A stretch of DNA of 64,000 bases from Acidimicrobiales bacterium (GTDB lineage Bacteria; Actinomycetota; Acidimicrobiia; Acidimicrobiales; Aldehydirespiratoraceae). Of the stretch, positions 42,206-50,700 are shown in pieces. Location of the stretch: positions 4,110,263 to 4,174,262 of the forward strand of contig JAWPML010000001.1 of NCBI GenBank assembly GCA_033344915.1, in the 5' to 3' direction. A program made the position numbers and the translations under genes. A model generated the notes under the pieces. That model saw only the letters and a list, made by a program, of their open reading frames with translations, was not told where the DNA came from and searched no databases. The first letter of the stretch is position 1. Every line of letters begins with the position of its first letter.

Positions 42206-43161
42206 GCGCCGTCGTCATCGCCGCCCTCGGTGCTGGCATCGGCGTCGGGCTACTGCTCGTCGTCCGCGGCCTGCAGCCGCACCCGGCGCCACTCGACCGC
42301 GTCACCGTTCACCTCGATCGGCCGGGAGTGTCGATCGCCACGCTGCGATCCGGCGAGCTGGACGAGCCTGAACTGTCGGGGATCCAGGCCGCCCTCGGCG
42401 CAGGTGGACTTGCCCTGATGCGCATGGTCGGCATGGCCGAGCGACCGAAGCTCACCGAAGCACTCCGCGTCCTCGACAAGTCGGTCGAACGACATGCCTA
42501 CGAGAAGCTTCTTGCCGCCGGAGCGGGCTTCGCCCTTCCTGTCGTCGCGTCAGCCGCGCTGGCCACCAACGGCACCGGCCCATCACCTCTGGTCGTCGCA
42601 GTGATCGCCTTGGTACTGGCTGCCGGCGGCTTCTTCTACCCCGACCTCCCTCTGGCCGAACGTGTCGCCGCCCGCCGGCAGGCGTTCAAGCATGCCTTCA
42701 GCGCCTACCTCGATCTCGTCACAATCCTTCTCGCCGGCGGTGCCGGCATCGAGTCCGCTCTCGAAGGCGCCGCTGAGGCCGGCGACGGCTGGGCGTTCGC
42801 CGAGATCCGTCGCTCGCTCCGTCGGGCACGTCTCACCCGACGAAGTCCTTGGGAGTCCTTCGCCCAACTCGGCGATGAGCTCGGCGTCAACGAACTCAGC
42901 GAACTCGCCGCCACGGTCTCCCTCGCCGGCGACCACGGCGCCCGCGTGAAGCAGTCCCTCATTGCCAAGGCCGACGCGCTGCGCACGGCCCAGGCCGCCG
43001 ACCTCGAAGCCAACGCCGAAGCTCGCACCGAGAAGATGATCGTTCCTGTCGTCGTCATGATCCTCGGTCTGGTCCTGTTCATCGCCTTCGGCGCCGTCGA
43101 CGCCATATCCGACGGCGGCGCCAGCCAGTTCGCTCCCACCACCCCCACACAAGAGGGATGA
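42202..43161 (+). CDS. tadC: TadC-like inner-membrane platform protein
   Basis: A 319-residue T2SSF-domain membrane protein, partner of TadB. It has hydrophobic segments at the N-terminus, about 105-150 and 280-305, with a central cytoplasmic domain FKHAFSAYLDLVTILLAGGAGIE and WESFAQLGDELGVNELSELAAT, the conserved block of the family. The long open frame upstream is not used; ATG 42202 overlaps the TadB stop. A 71-base gap with an AAAGGA site leads to the pilin gene, as often seen before highly expressed pilins. Confidence 0.86.
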   Translation: MSAVVIAALGAGIGVGLLLVVRGLQPHPAPLDRVTVHLDRPGVSIATLRSGELDEPELSGIQAALGAGGLALMRMVGMAERPKLTEALRVLDKSVERHAYEKLLAAGAGFALPVVASAALATNGTGPSPLVVAVIALVLAAGGFFYPDLPLAERVAARRQAFKHAFSAYLDLVTILLAGGAGIESALEGAAEAGDGWAFAEIRRSLRRARLTRRSPWESFAQLGDELGVNELSELAATVSLAGDHGARVKQSLIAKADALRTAQAADLEANAEARTEKMIVPVVVMILGLVLFIAFGAVDAISDGGASQFAPTTPTQEG

Positions 43162-43232
43162 CCAGGAAGCGAGACCCAGCCACCCAACCTCGCCGACACC
43201 GTGTCGGCGACCCGCGAAAGGAAACAAGAACC

Positions 43233-43457
43233 ATGCAGGCGATGCGTGACTACATCGATTTCATGCAACTGGCCGTCGAGTACAACATGACTCTCCTCGG
43301 CGTTGACATCCGCGACGAACGCGGTGCCATCTCCACTGAGATGGCGGTAGTGATCGCCGCCATGGTGGCCATTGCCGTCGTCCTCGGCGGGATCTTCATC
43401 GCCAAGGCGCAGAGCAACGCCAACAACATCCCCGACACCGTGCCGGCCCCCGCCTGA
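43233..43457 (+). CDS. Flp-like type IVb pilin
   Basis: A 74-residue small pilin. The prepilin peptidase site is DERG-AISTEMAVVIAAM, with Gly before the cut and Glu at +5, followed by a hydrophobic helix (VVIAAMVAIAVVLGGIFIA). The short acidic-to-neutral leader and size fit Flp/TadE-type pilins. It is probably the major pilus subunit. No prepilin peptidase gene is seen in the element so far, so a host enzyme or one beyond the window would be needed. Confidence 0.82.
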   Translation: MQAMRDYIDFMQLAVEYNMTLLGVDIRDERGAISTEMAVVIAAMVAIAVVLGGIFIAKAQSNANNIPDTVPAPA

Positions 43458-43459
43458 CG

Positions 43460-43867
43460 GTGAACCGGAACCATGCCCGCATCAAACGGGTACGGCACAG
43501 CGAACGAGGGGCCACGGCCACCGAGCTGGCTGTCCTCATGCCTGTGCTGATACTGCTCGTCGTGCTCCCGGTGCAGGTCGGCCTCTGGTGGCACGCGAAA
43601 CAAGCCGCCGAGACCGCCGCCGAGGAGGCCCTCGACGCGGCCCAGGTTGCCAACGCCACCACCGCCGACGGACAAGCCGGCGCGCACGCGATACTCGGCC
43701 AGGCAGGCAACCTCCGCAACGTCTCGGTCGACGTCAACCGCAGCACCGACACCGTGACCGTCGCCGTTCACGGCGACCTCGGCTTCAGCATCTTGCCCGG
43801 TGCCTGGTCGGTCACCGCCCGAGCCGTAGGCCCCGTCGAACGCTTCATCCCCGAGGACGAACGATGA
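43460..43867 (+). CDS. TadE-like pseudopilin, copy 1
   Basis: A 135-residue protein with SERGATATELAVLMPVLILL near the N-terminus: Gly cut site with Glu at +5, then a hydrophobic helix. A soluble beta-rich domain follows. This is the pattern of TadE minor pilins. GTG start two bases after the pilin stop. The end overlaps the next TadE-like gene by ATGA. Confidence 0.82.
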   Translation: MNRNHARIKRVRHSERGATATELAVLMPVLILLVVLPVQVGLWWHAKQAAETAAEEALDAAQVANATTADGQAGAHAILGQAGNLRNVSVDVNRSTDTVTVAVHGDLGFSILPGAWSVTARAVGPVERFIPEDER

Positions 43868-44283
43868 GGCGCCGAGGCGAGCGCGGTGCCGTATCGACCG
43901 AGTTCGCCGTCGTCATGACCGGGTTCCTCACCGCGTTCATGCTCCTCATCGTGTTCGCCGGCCGGGTCGCCCAAGCCGAGAACGACGTCCGCAGCGCCGC
44001 ACACGAAGCCGCTCGAGCCGCGAGCTTGGCCGGGTCTCCGGCGCAGGCCGATGCCGACGCCCGTCAGATGGCCGAGGCCAACCTCAGTAGCTCCGGGCTC
44101 AGCTGCAGCGACGGGCTCGACGTCGCTGTCGGGCTCGGCCAGTTCCAACCAGGTGGGTGGGTGAGCGTCACCATCACCTGCGGCGCGTCGTTCTCCGACC
44201 TCGCCAGCCTCTCGGTCCCCGGCACCCGCAACTTCACTAGCACTGCCACCGAAGTGATCGACACCTACCGGAGCCACCCATGA
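43864..44283 (+). CDS. TadE-like pseudopilin, copy 2
   Basis: A 139-residue protein with the same N-terminal logic (ERGAVSTEFAVVMTGFLTAF: cut site and Glu at +5). Its C-terminal domain has two cysteines (LSCSDG and ITCGAS) that could form a disulfide outside the cell. Probably a second minor pilin or pilus tip component. Coupled by ATGA on both sides. Confidence 0.82.
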   Translation: MRRRGERGAVSTEFAVVMTGFLTAFMLLIVFAGRVAQAENDVRSAAHEAARAASLAGSPAQADADARQMAEANLSSSGLSCSDGLDVAVGLGQFQPGGWVSVTITCGASFSDLASLSVPGTRNFTSTATEVIDTYRSHP

Positions 44284-44696
44284 CCTGCCACTCCCACCAT
44301 GGCGATCGGGAGCGAGGGGCGGTCAGCATCTTCATCGCCGTCCTCGGTGTCGCGTTCCTCATTGTCGCCGGTCTCGCTGTTGACGGCGGCCGCAAACTCG
44401 GCGCCCTCTCCGAAGCCCGAGATATCGCCGACAACGCGGCCCGGGCCGGCGCCCAGCACATCGACACCGACGCCTACCGCAGCTCAGGCATCGCCTATCT
44501 CGATCCCGGACCCGCCAACCAGGCCGCGGGCGAGTACCTCGCCGCCATCGGCCACACCGGAACCATCACCGTCACCGACGACACCGTGACCGTCACCGTG
44601 CAGCTCCGGGTCGACACCCAATTCCTCCCCGGCCCTTGGACCGTGACCGCGACCGAATCTGCCACTGCCGTCCTCGGCGTCCAAGGAGCACCATGA
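44280..44696 (+). CDS. TadG-like pilus assembly protein (TadE/G family)
   Basis: A 138-residue protein with RERGAVSIFIAVLGVAFLIV in its N-terminal helix; here the +5 residue is Phe instead of Glu, so processing may fail. The stretch LAVDGGRKLGALSEARDIADNAARAGAQ matches the start of TadG-like proteins. It is much shorter than full TadG and lacks a von Willebrand domain. It overlaps the LysM-BTAD gene by ATGA. Confidence 0.78.
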   Translation: MTCHSHHGDRERGAVSIFIAVLGVAFLIVAGLAVDGGRKLGALSEARDIADNAARAGAQHIDTDAYRSSGIAYLDPGPANQAAGEYLAAIGHTGTITVTDDTVTVTVQLRVDTQFLPGPWTVTATESATAVLGVQGAP

Positions 44697-47668
44697 TCCG
44701 CCGAATTGCCGAACTCATCCGGGGCACTAGTTCGCTCGTCGCCATTGCAGCGCTCACGATCGGTATCCCGGCCGTGCTTTGGCAGCTCGGTGGACTACCT
44801 GGCGTCCGCATCCTCGGCACCCTTGGTGACCAGCTCGCCTCCGATACAAGCCGAACTGAAGCACTTCTGTCGGGAACCCTGCTGATCGTCGCTTGGGTCT
44901 GCTGGGCACAGCTCGCCTACGCCATCGCCATCGAGTTCGTTGCTGCCGCACGTGGCCAGACTTCACGACAAGCCGCCATACTCCCCGGACTCCAGGCGCT
45001 CGCCGCCAGACTCGTCACGTCACTGACCCTGATCTCGAGCTCGATGCTTCCGACCGTGCACGCGGTCGCCGCAGCTGCCCCCCTTCAGCCCGTGATGGCC
45101 AGCCCGAGCGAAGTGACGTGGGACGTCGGCACCATCGAGGAGCTCTGGCCGACCAGCGAGACCCGTCCCGCTGAGTCCGCCGTCGCGACCAAGTCCTTCG
45201 TCGCCGAGACCCGAGACACGTTCTGGAGTATTGCCGAAGCCACCCTCGGCGATGGGCTGCGCTGGACCGACATCCGAGACGCAAATCTCGGCCGCACCAT
45301 GCCCGACGGCACGGTCATCACCCTCGGAAGCGAGACGGTCGAGGCTGGATGGGATCTCCGCCTGCCTACCGACGCGGTGCTGCCGCTCAGCGACGAGACG
45401 GACGTGGCCGCACCAGTCGAAGTCGACGTGGAACCCGGCGATCATTTCTGGGCCATCGCCGAGAAAGCCATGACCGACGCCTGGGGCCGCGAGCCCAGCG
45501 ACACCGACGTTGCTCTCTACTGGGCCGACGTCGTCGAGCTCAACCACGACCAGCTCCTCCCACCCGACGACCCCAACTTCATCTACCCCGGCCAGGTCTT
45601 CGAGCTGCCCGCGGTGCCCGCCGACCCGTTGGCGCCCGAACAGTCAGCCGTGGAGCCGCTACCGCCGGAGGTCGAGGAGCCCGCGGCACCCGAACCGGCA
45701 ATCGTCGAACCCGCGGCCCCGACACCAACGGCTCTCGAGGCGCCGACCACAGCTACGGCCGAAGAGGCGAGACCCTCACCGACAGCCCTCTCTGACATAT
45801 CGATTGACCAGGGCTCGGAATCCTCGGCGCCGTTCGTTGCGCTCGGCGTCGGTGCTCTTGGCGTGAGCGCTGGCGCGTTGGCACTCACGCTTCGCCGACG
45901 TCGCGCTCACCAAGCCGCAAGACGCGAGCCGGGAACCCGAGTCGACGAAGCACCACTCGAAGCGGTGGAATACGAGGCTGCCATCCGACCGATCGCCGAC
46001 ACCGAGGCGGCACGCTGGGTCGAGGCAACCAACAAATTCCTCACCCACCGGTTGGCCCAGGCCGACGAGGCCGTGCTCCCCGCCATCATCGCAATGCGAG
46101 CCGGTCAGTTCGGCGTCGAGGTCCTGCTCGACGACCCGTGCGATCCACCGGTCGGATTCGTGCGTACGCCGGAAGGGCCGACCACGTGGCGGCTCGACGC
46201 TGATCTCAGCTTCGGCGACCTCGAAGCCGAAGCTGCGGGAGCACACCCCTACTCGCCCGGGTTGCTCCCCGTTGGGCGAACGACAGCCGGTGACCTCCTG
46301 GTCGACTTCGAACAGCTCGGCGCGCTCTCGCTCGCCGGCCAACCCGAGCGCATCGCAGCTTGGCAACGGGCACTGGCGGTCGCAGCGACTGCAACACCAT
46401 GGAGCCACGACTGCGAGGTTGTGGCGATCGGCATGCCCGACGACATCTCGCACCTCCCTGACGTGACCGTCCCACCCGACCCGGCTGCGTGGACCCGTGC
46501 CTGCGTTGCGGAGATGACGAAGCTCAACGATCGACTCGCCGATTCCCCCTACCGCCAGCGAGTCGCAACCGGTGAAGTCTTCCACCCCCGAATCGTCCTC
46601 ATTGGCCCCGACCATGACGACGTCGCCCGTCAACTTGGCGATGCGGCGGCGCTCGTGAACACGCCACTCGCCGTTCTCGCAGTCGCAGAACTGCCGGGGG
46701 CTGAGAAAGTCCACTTCACCGATGATGGCTGCGTACTCGAACCGTACGGCCTCGCCTTCGAGCCACTTGCCTCGCAGCCGTCGGAGCCAGTGTTGTTGGG
46801 CGAGCTGCTGGAGAATGCCGAGACGGAGCCGCAGGCTGCTGCGCCCGACGAGACCGAAGCTGTCCCGCCCGAGAACGGCGAGCTTGAGAGCAATACGGAC
46901 ATCGTCGAGCGGGTCATGGCGCCACGACCGATCGAGGTCGGGATCCTCACCCGACAGCCCAAGGTCCATGGGCTCGAGAAGGAGATCCCGACCAAGCAGC
47001 TCTCGGTGTTGTGCTACCTCGCCTACCACCGAGACGTCTCCTCGCAACGACTCCGAGACGCCTTCTGGCCAACGGCGACGAACCGCTCCACCGCTGACAA
47101 CGCACTCAGCCAGCTCCGAACGGCTCTCGGCACCGGCGACGACGGCGAGCAGCGCCTCACGGCCGCCACCAACACGGGGAACTACGAGCTGAGTGATGAG
47201 GTCGGCTGCGACTGGACCCGAGCCTCCGCGCTCATCACTGAAGCCAAGAAGCGTTCCGACGAGGATGCCGCGGATCTCCTTGACGCGGCGCTCAGCGTCC
47301 TCAGCGGCAGCCCAGGCGCCGACTGCGCCCCAGGTTCATTCGACTGGCTGAATGAGGATCCGTCGGTGTACCGCCGAATCGAGAGCGAGGTCGTTGATGC
47401 CAGCCACAGGCTTGGAGAGATTCTCCTCGACCAAGGGAGGGCTGATCAGGCTGCCGAGGCGGCGGATCGCGGACTCATCCTCGTGCCCGGACACGAGGCG
47501 CTCTACCGGATCAAGCTTCGTGCCGCGACCGCCGAGAGAGCGTTCGACGAAGTCGAGTTGCTGTACAGCGAGCTCTGCGCTCGCCTCTCCGATGGGGGTT
47601 GCTGGGAAACGCCGGACAAGGAGACAGAAGCGATCATCGCCGCCGCCAGGCTTCAGCGAGCGAGTTGA
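44693..47668 (+). CDS. Membrane-bound LysM / winged-helix-BTAD protein
   Basis: A 991-residue multidomain protein ending the Tad operon. Order: two or three N-terminal membrane helices (about 14-34, 56-80, 98-125); two LysM domains for peptidoglycan (about 168-232, VAETRDTFWSIAEATLG; and 241-306, DVEPGDHFWAIAEKAM); a Pro/Glu/Ala linker; a membrane helix (about 377-400) with RRRR; a large middle region with no recognised domain; and, from about 746, an OmpR-like winged helix (PTKQLSVLCYLAYHRDVSSQ, RLRDAFWP) with a BTAD/TPR end. It could tie cell-wall state to gene control; this is inference. ATG 44693 follows AAGGAG. Confidence 0.85.
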   Translation: MIRRIAELIRGTSSLVAIAALTIGIPAVLWQLGGLPGVRILGTLGDQLASDTSRTEALLSGTLLIVAWVCWAQLAYAIAIEFVAAARGQTSRQAAILPGLQALAARLVTSLTLISSSMLPTVHAVAAAAPLQPVMASPSEVTWDVGTIEELWPTSETRPAESAVATKSFVAETRDTFWSIAEATLGDGLRWTDIRDANLGRTMPDGTVITLGSETVEAGWDLRLPTDAVLPLSDETDVAAPVEVDVEPGDHFWAIAEKAMTDAWGREPSDTDVALYWADVVELNHDQLLPPDDPNFIYPGQVFELPAVPADPLAPEQSAVEPLPPEVEEPAAPEPAIVEPAAPTPTALEAPTTATAEEARPSPTALSDISIDQGSESSAPFVALGVGALGVSAGALALTLRRRRAHQAARREPGTRVDEAPLEAVEYEAAIRPIADTEAARWVEATNKFLTHRLAQADEAVLPAIIAMRAGQFGVEVLLDDPCDPPVGFVRTPEGPTTWRLDADLSFGDLEAEAAGAHPYSPGLLPVGRTTAGDLLVDFEQLGALSLAGQPERIAAWQRALAVAATATPWSHDCEVVAIGMPDDISHLPDVTVPPDPAAWTRACVAEMTKLNDRLADSPYRQRVATGEVFHPRIVLIGPDHDDVARQLGDAAALVNTPLAVLAVAELPGAEKVHFTDDGCVLEPYGLAFEPLASQPSEPVLLGELLENAETEPQAAAPDETEAVPPENGELESNTDIVERVMAPRPIEVGILTRQPKVHGLEKEIPTKQLSVLCYLAYHRDVSSQRLRDAFWPTATNRSTADNALSQLRTALGTGDDGEQRLTAATNTGNYELSDEVGCDWTRASALITEAKKRSDEDAADLLDAALSVLSGSPGADCAPGSFDWLNEDPSVYRRIESEVVDASHRLGEILLDQGRADQAAEAADRGLILVPGHEALYRIKLRAATAERAFDEVELLYSELCARLSDGGCWETPDKETEAIIAAARLQRAS

Positions 47669-47783
47669 TCAGACGGTTCGGAGATGCCGCGACACCCCTC
47701 ATCATCGGGTTGGTCCAGCGGAGGGTCTATGGGCACTCCGTCGGCCTCGCAAACCGTAGGGCGTAGGCAGGCAAGCGGGCGAT

Positions 47784-50700
47784 TTACAGGGCCAGCTTGG
47801 GCAGAGCAGCGATGATGTCGAGTGTCTTCATCGAGACGGTGACGACCCGCCCGACGAGGTCGAGGATGTAGGTGGGGTCGTCGTGCTCGGTGGCCCAGTC
47901 GTTGGGGTCGTTGGTGATGCCGGATGCCTTGTCGGTCTTGATTCGCCACGACTCCATCACCCAGGCAATTGCGGAGCGCGATCCCAGTTCGTAGCCATAC
48001 GCCGCCTCCGGGATGCCCTCGATCGTGATGCGGTCGTTGTAGACGATCCGGGTCCGGTCGTCGACCTTGGCCCCGGTCGCCGGGTCCGTGACCTTCGGGT
48101 GCTTCATCTTCGTGATCCGGTAGGCATCGGCGCTGGCGGGGTCGAACCCGTCGGCGGTCACGAAGGTCAGGTCGGGCCACACCTCAACGTCCTCGTACTC
48201 AGTGTGAAGCGTGGCCAGCCCGCGGCCAGCGTTCGAGAATCCCCAGAAGCCCTCGGCTGTCGGCACCTGCGGGATACGTGGAAGCGACTTCTTCAGGTCG
48301 GCAGCGAAAGCGGTGCGATAGGCAGGTGAGTGCAGGATGCCGTAGACGTAGAAGAAGATGTCGTCCTTCTCGATCGTCTGATCCAGTGCGCGGTACACGC
48401 CCAGGGCGTGGTCAGTGACGTTGTGCTGCCACCCAAGCTCTGGCGTGAAGAGCCCAGGGGGCTGGTCGGACGCCGAGCTAGGCGGATCGAAGACTCGGTG
48501 GGCGAGCATGAGAGTGGCGCTTGAGGCGTACAGCCCGGAATCGATCACGCGATTTGTCATCAGGGCGGAGAAGGGCGGGGCCATCGAGCCCGGCGGGGGA
48601 ACACAGATCGCCAGGGTGGCGGCGGCTCGGTTGGGGTACAAGCGCCTTGCGAGCGACGAGCGGTTCACGAGGGCAGGAGCCGCGTTCACCGATCGCGGGT
48701 GGAACGGCCGGTAGAGTCCCTCCAGGACGTCGATGTCCGTGCGAGGGTCGTAGGGACGCCCACTTGCCAACCGGCGGTAGTCCCGATCGGTCCACTTGAA
48801 CAGCCTCTCGGAGCGGAGCTCAGATGGGAGCGTCGCTTCGGTAAGTCCGGCGCGAACTGCGTCATTGAAGACGTCGATCATCGCGGCCTGCCGGATCAAC
48901 AACTGGGACTCCGAGCTGCTGAAACTCCAGGCATCTCTCCCTGTCTTAAGCCCTGTCGACCGAAGACCGAACAGGGATGGCCCTCCGTCCTCCGGGAGTG
49001 CAGACAGGTGCTCGGTGAACGAGTCGGATCGCTGGTTGATCCAATCGCCGTACACGTTGGGTGCCAGCGTCTCCCATGGCTCCTCGGCGATCGAAGGAGG
49101 TCTATCGACGGCGGGCAGGATCGACTGTGCCAGGGTGCTGAGCTTCTCGTCTCTGGTGAGACGTTCCCCGATCTCTCGGTAGTGGAGCACAGCACCGGAA
49201 TCGGCCGCTGCGCCGGGTTCCTTCACCATCAGCGAGATGGCCACCGTCGCTTGGCTCCCAGCATCGAAGATCTTCCCTCCCTCCTTCCGCCAGTCGCTCT
49301 TGCGCTGGTTGCCGCGAAGGTTGAAGACGTAGAGGTGGTGGAACTCTTGAGCGACGGATAGCCGAAAGCCATCGAACGTGTTGTCATCGATGAACCCGCC
49401 ATTGGTCACGAAAGCGACGATGCCTCCGTGCGGCGACCTGAGCAGCCGGTCAGACGCCCACCGGAACGCGCGGACGTACGAGTCATAGAGGCTGTTCTTG
49501 AGCTTGGCTGTCGATCGGTTGGCATAGGTCGACGTGATCGAGGCGTCGAGCTGTGGGTACTTGAGGTTGGCGTTGTCATCGTTGGCTGATTCCTGCCCGG
49601 CTGAGTAGGGCGGGTTGCCGAGGATCACACGGATATCGAGCTTCCGTTGGGCGACGGCGCGCTCGTTGTTGACCGGGAATACGTCGAGCGCGCCAGACCC
49701 TTCCCCGGCTTCACCGAGCTGGAACGTGTCGGCGAGGACGATGCCGGGGAACGGCTCGTAGCCCGGATCGGTGCTGCCGAGGCGGGCGGCCTCCTGCCGG
49801 TAGGTGGCCTCGATATTCACTGCGGCGATGTAGTAGGCGAGGAGCAGGATCTCGTTGGCGTGCAGTTCGCCAGCGAACTTGCGGGCCAGGTCGTGGGGCT
49901 TGATGAAGCCGGACTGGATCAGTCGCGCAATGAAGGTCCCGGTGCCGGTGAAGGGGTCGAGGACATGCACCCCCTCGTCGGACAATGACGCTCCGTCGAA
50001 GTGCTCGTGTAGGGCGGCTTCGACGGCGCGGATTATAAAGTCGACGACCTCAATGGGCGTGTAGACGATGCCGAGAGAGTCGGCAACCTTGGGGAAGGCG
50101 ATCTTGAAGAACCGGCCGTAGAGGTCCTTGATGATCTTCTGACGGGCTTCGCCATCGTCCGGATGGATGCCCTCGACCCGGCGCTGGATCGAGCGGTAGA
50201 AGCCGTCGAGCTTTTCCGTCTCGGCCTCGAGGTTGTGGGCGTCGAGCACCTCGGCGATCCCTGTCATTGCCTGCGAAACCGGGTTGGCGGTGGCGAAGGA
50301 GTCGTCGCCGAACAGAGCGGTGAAGATTGGGCGAGTGATGAGGTGTTGGGACACCATGCTGACGGCGTCGTCGTCGCTGATGCCGTCGTTCAGGGTGGCC
50401 CGCAGCTCCGTCACGAACTCGTCGAACGACGTTTTCGCCGCCGGCTGGGCCGCGAGGATCGAGCGGATCCGGGTCTCGTGGCTGGCGGCGATGGCGGCGA
50501 CGTCGCGGGCCCAGTCTTCCCAGTAGGTGCGTGTGCCGACCTTGGCGACGATCTTCGAGTAGATCGCCCCGGTCCACTCCTCATAGGTGAACATCGACCC
50601 CTGCTCGATGTCGGGTCCGTCGACGGGGACGACCACGACCTTGCCGTCGGGATCGGGGCCACCTGTGCCGAGAGCGATCTGGTTGATGTAGGCGTTGAAC

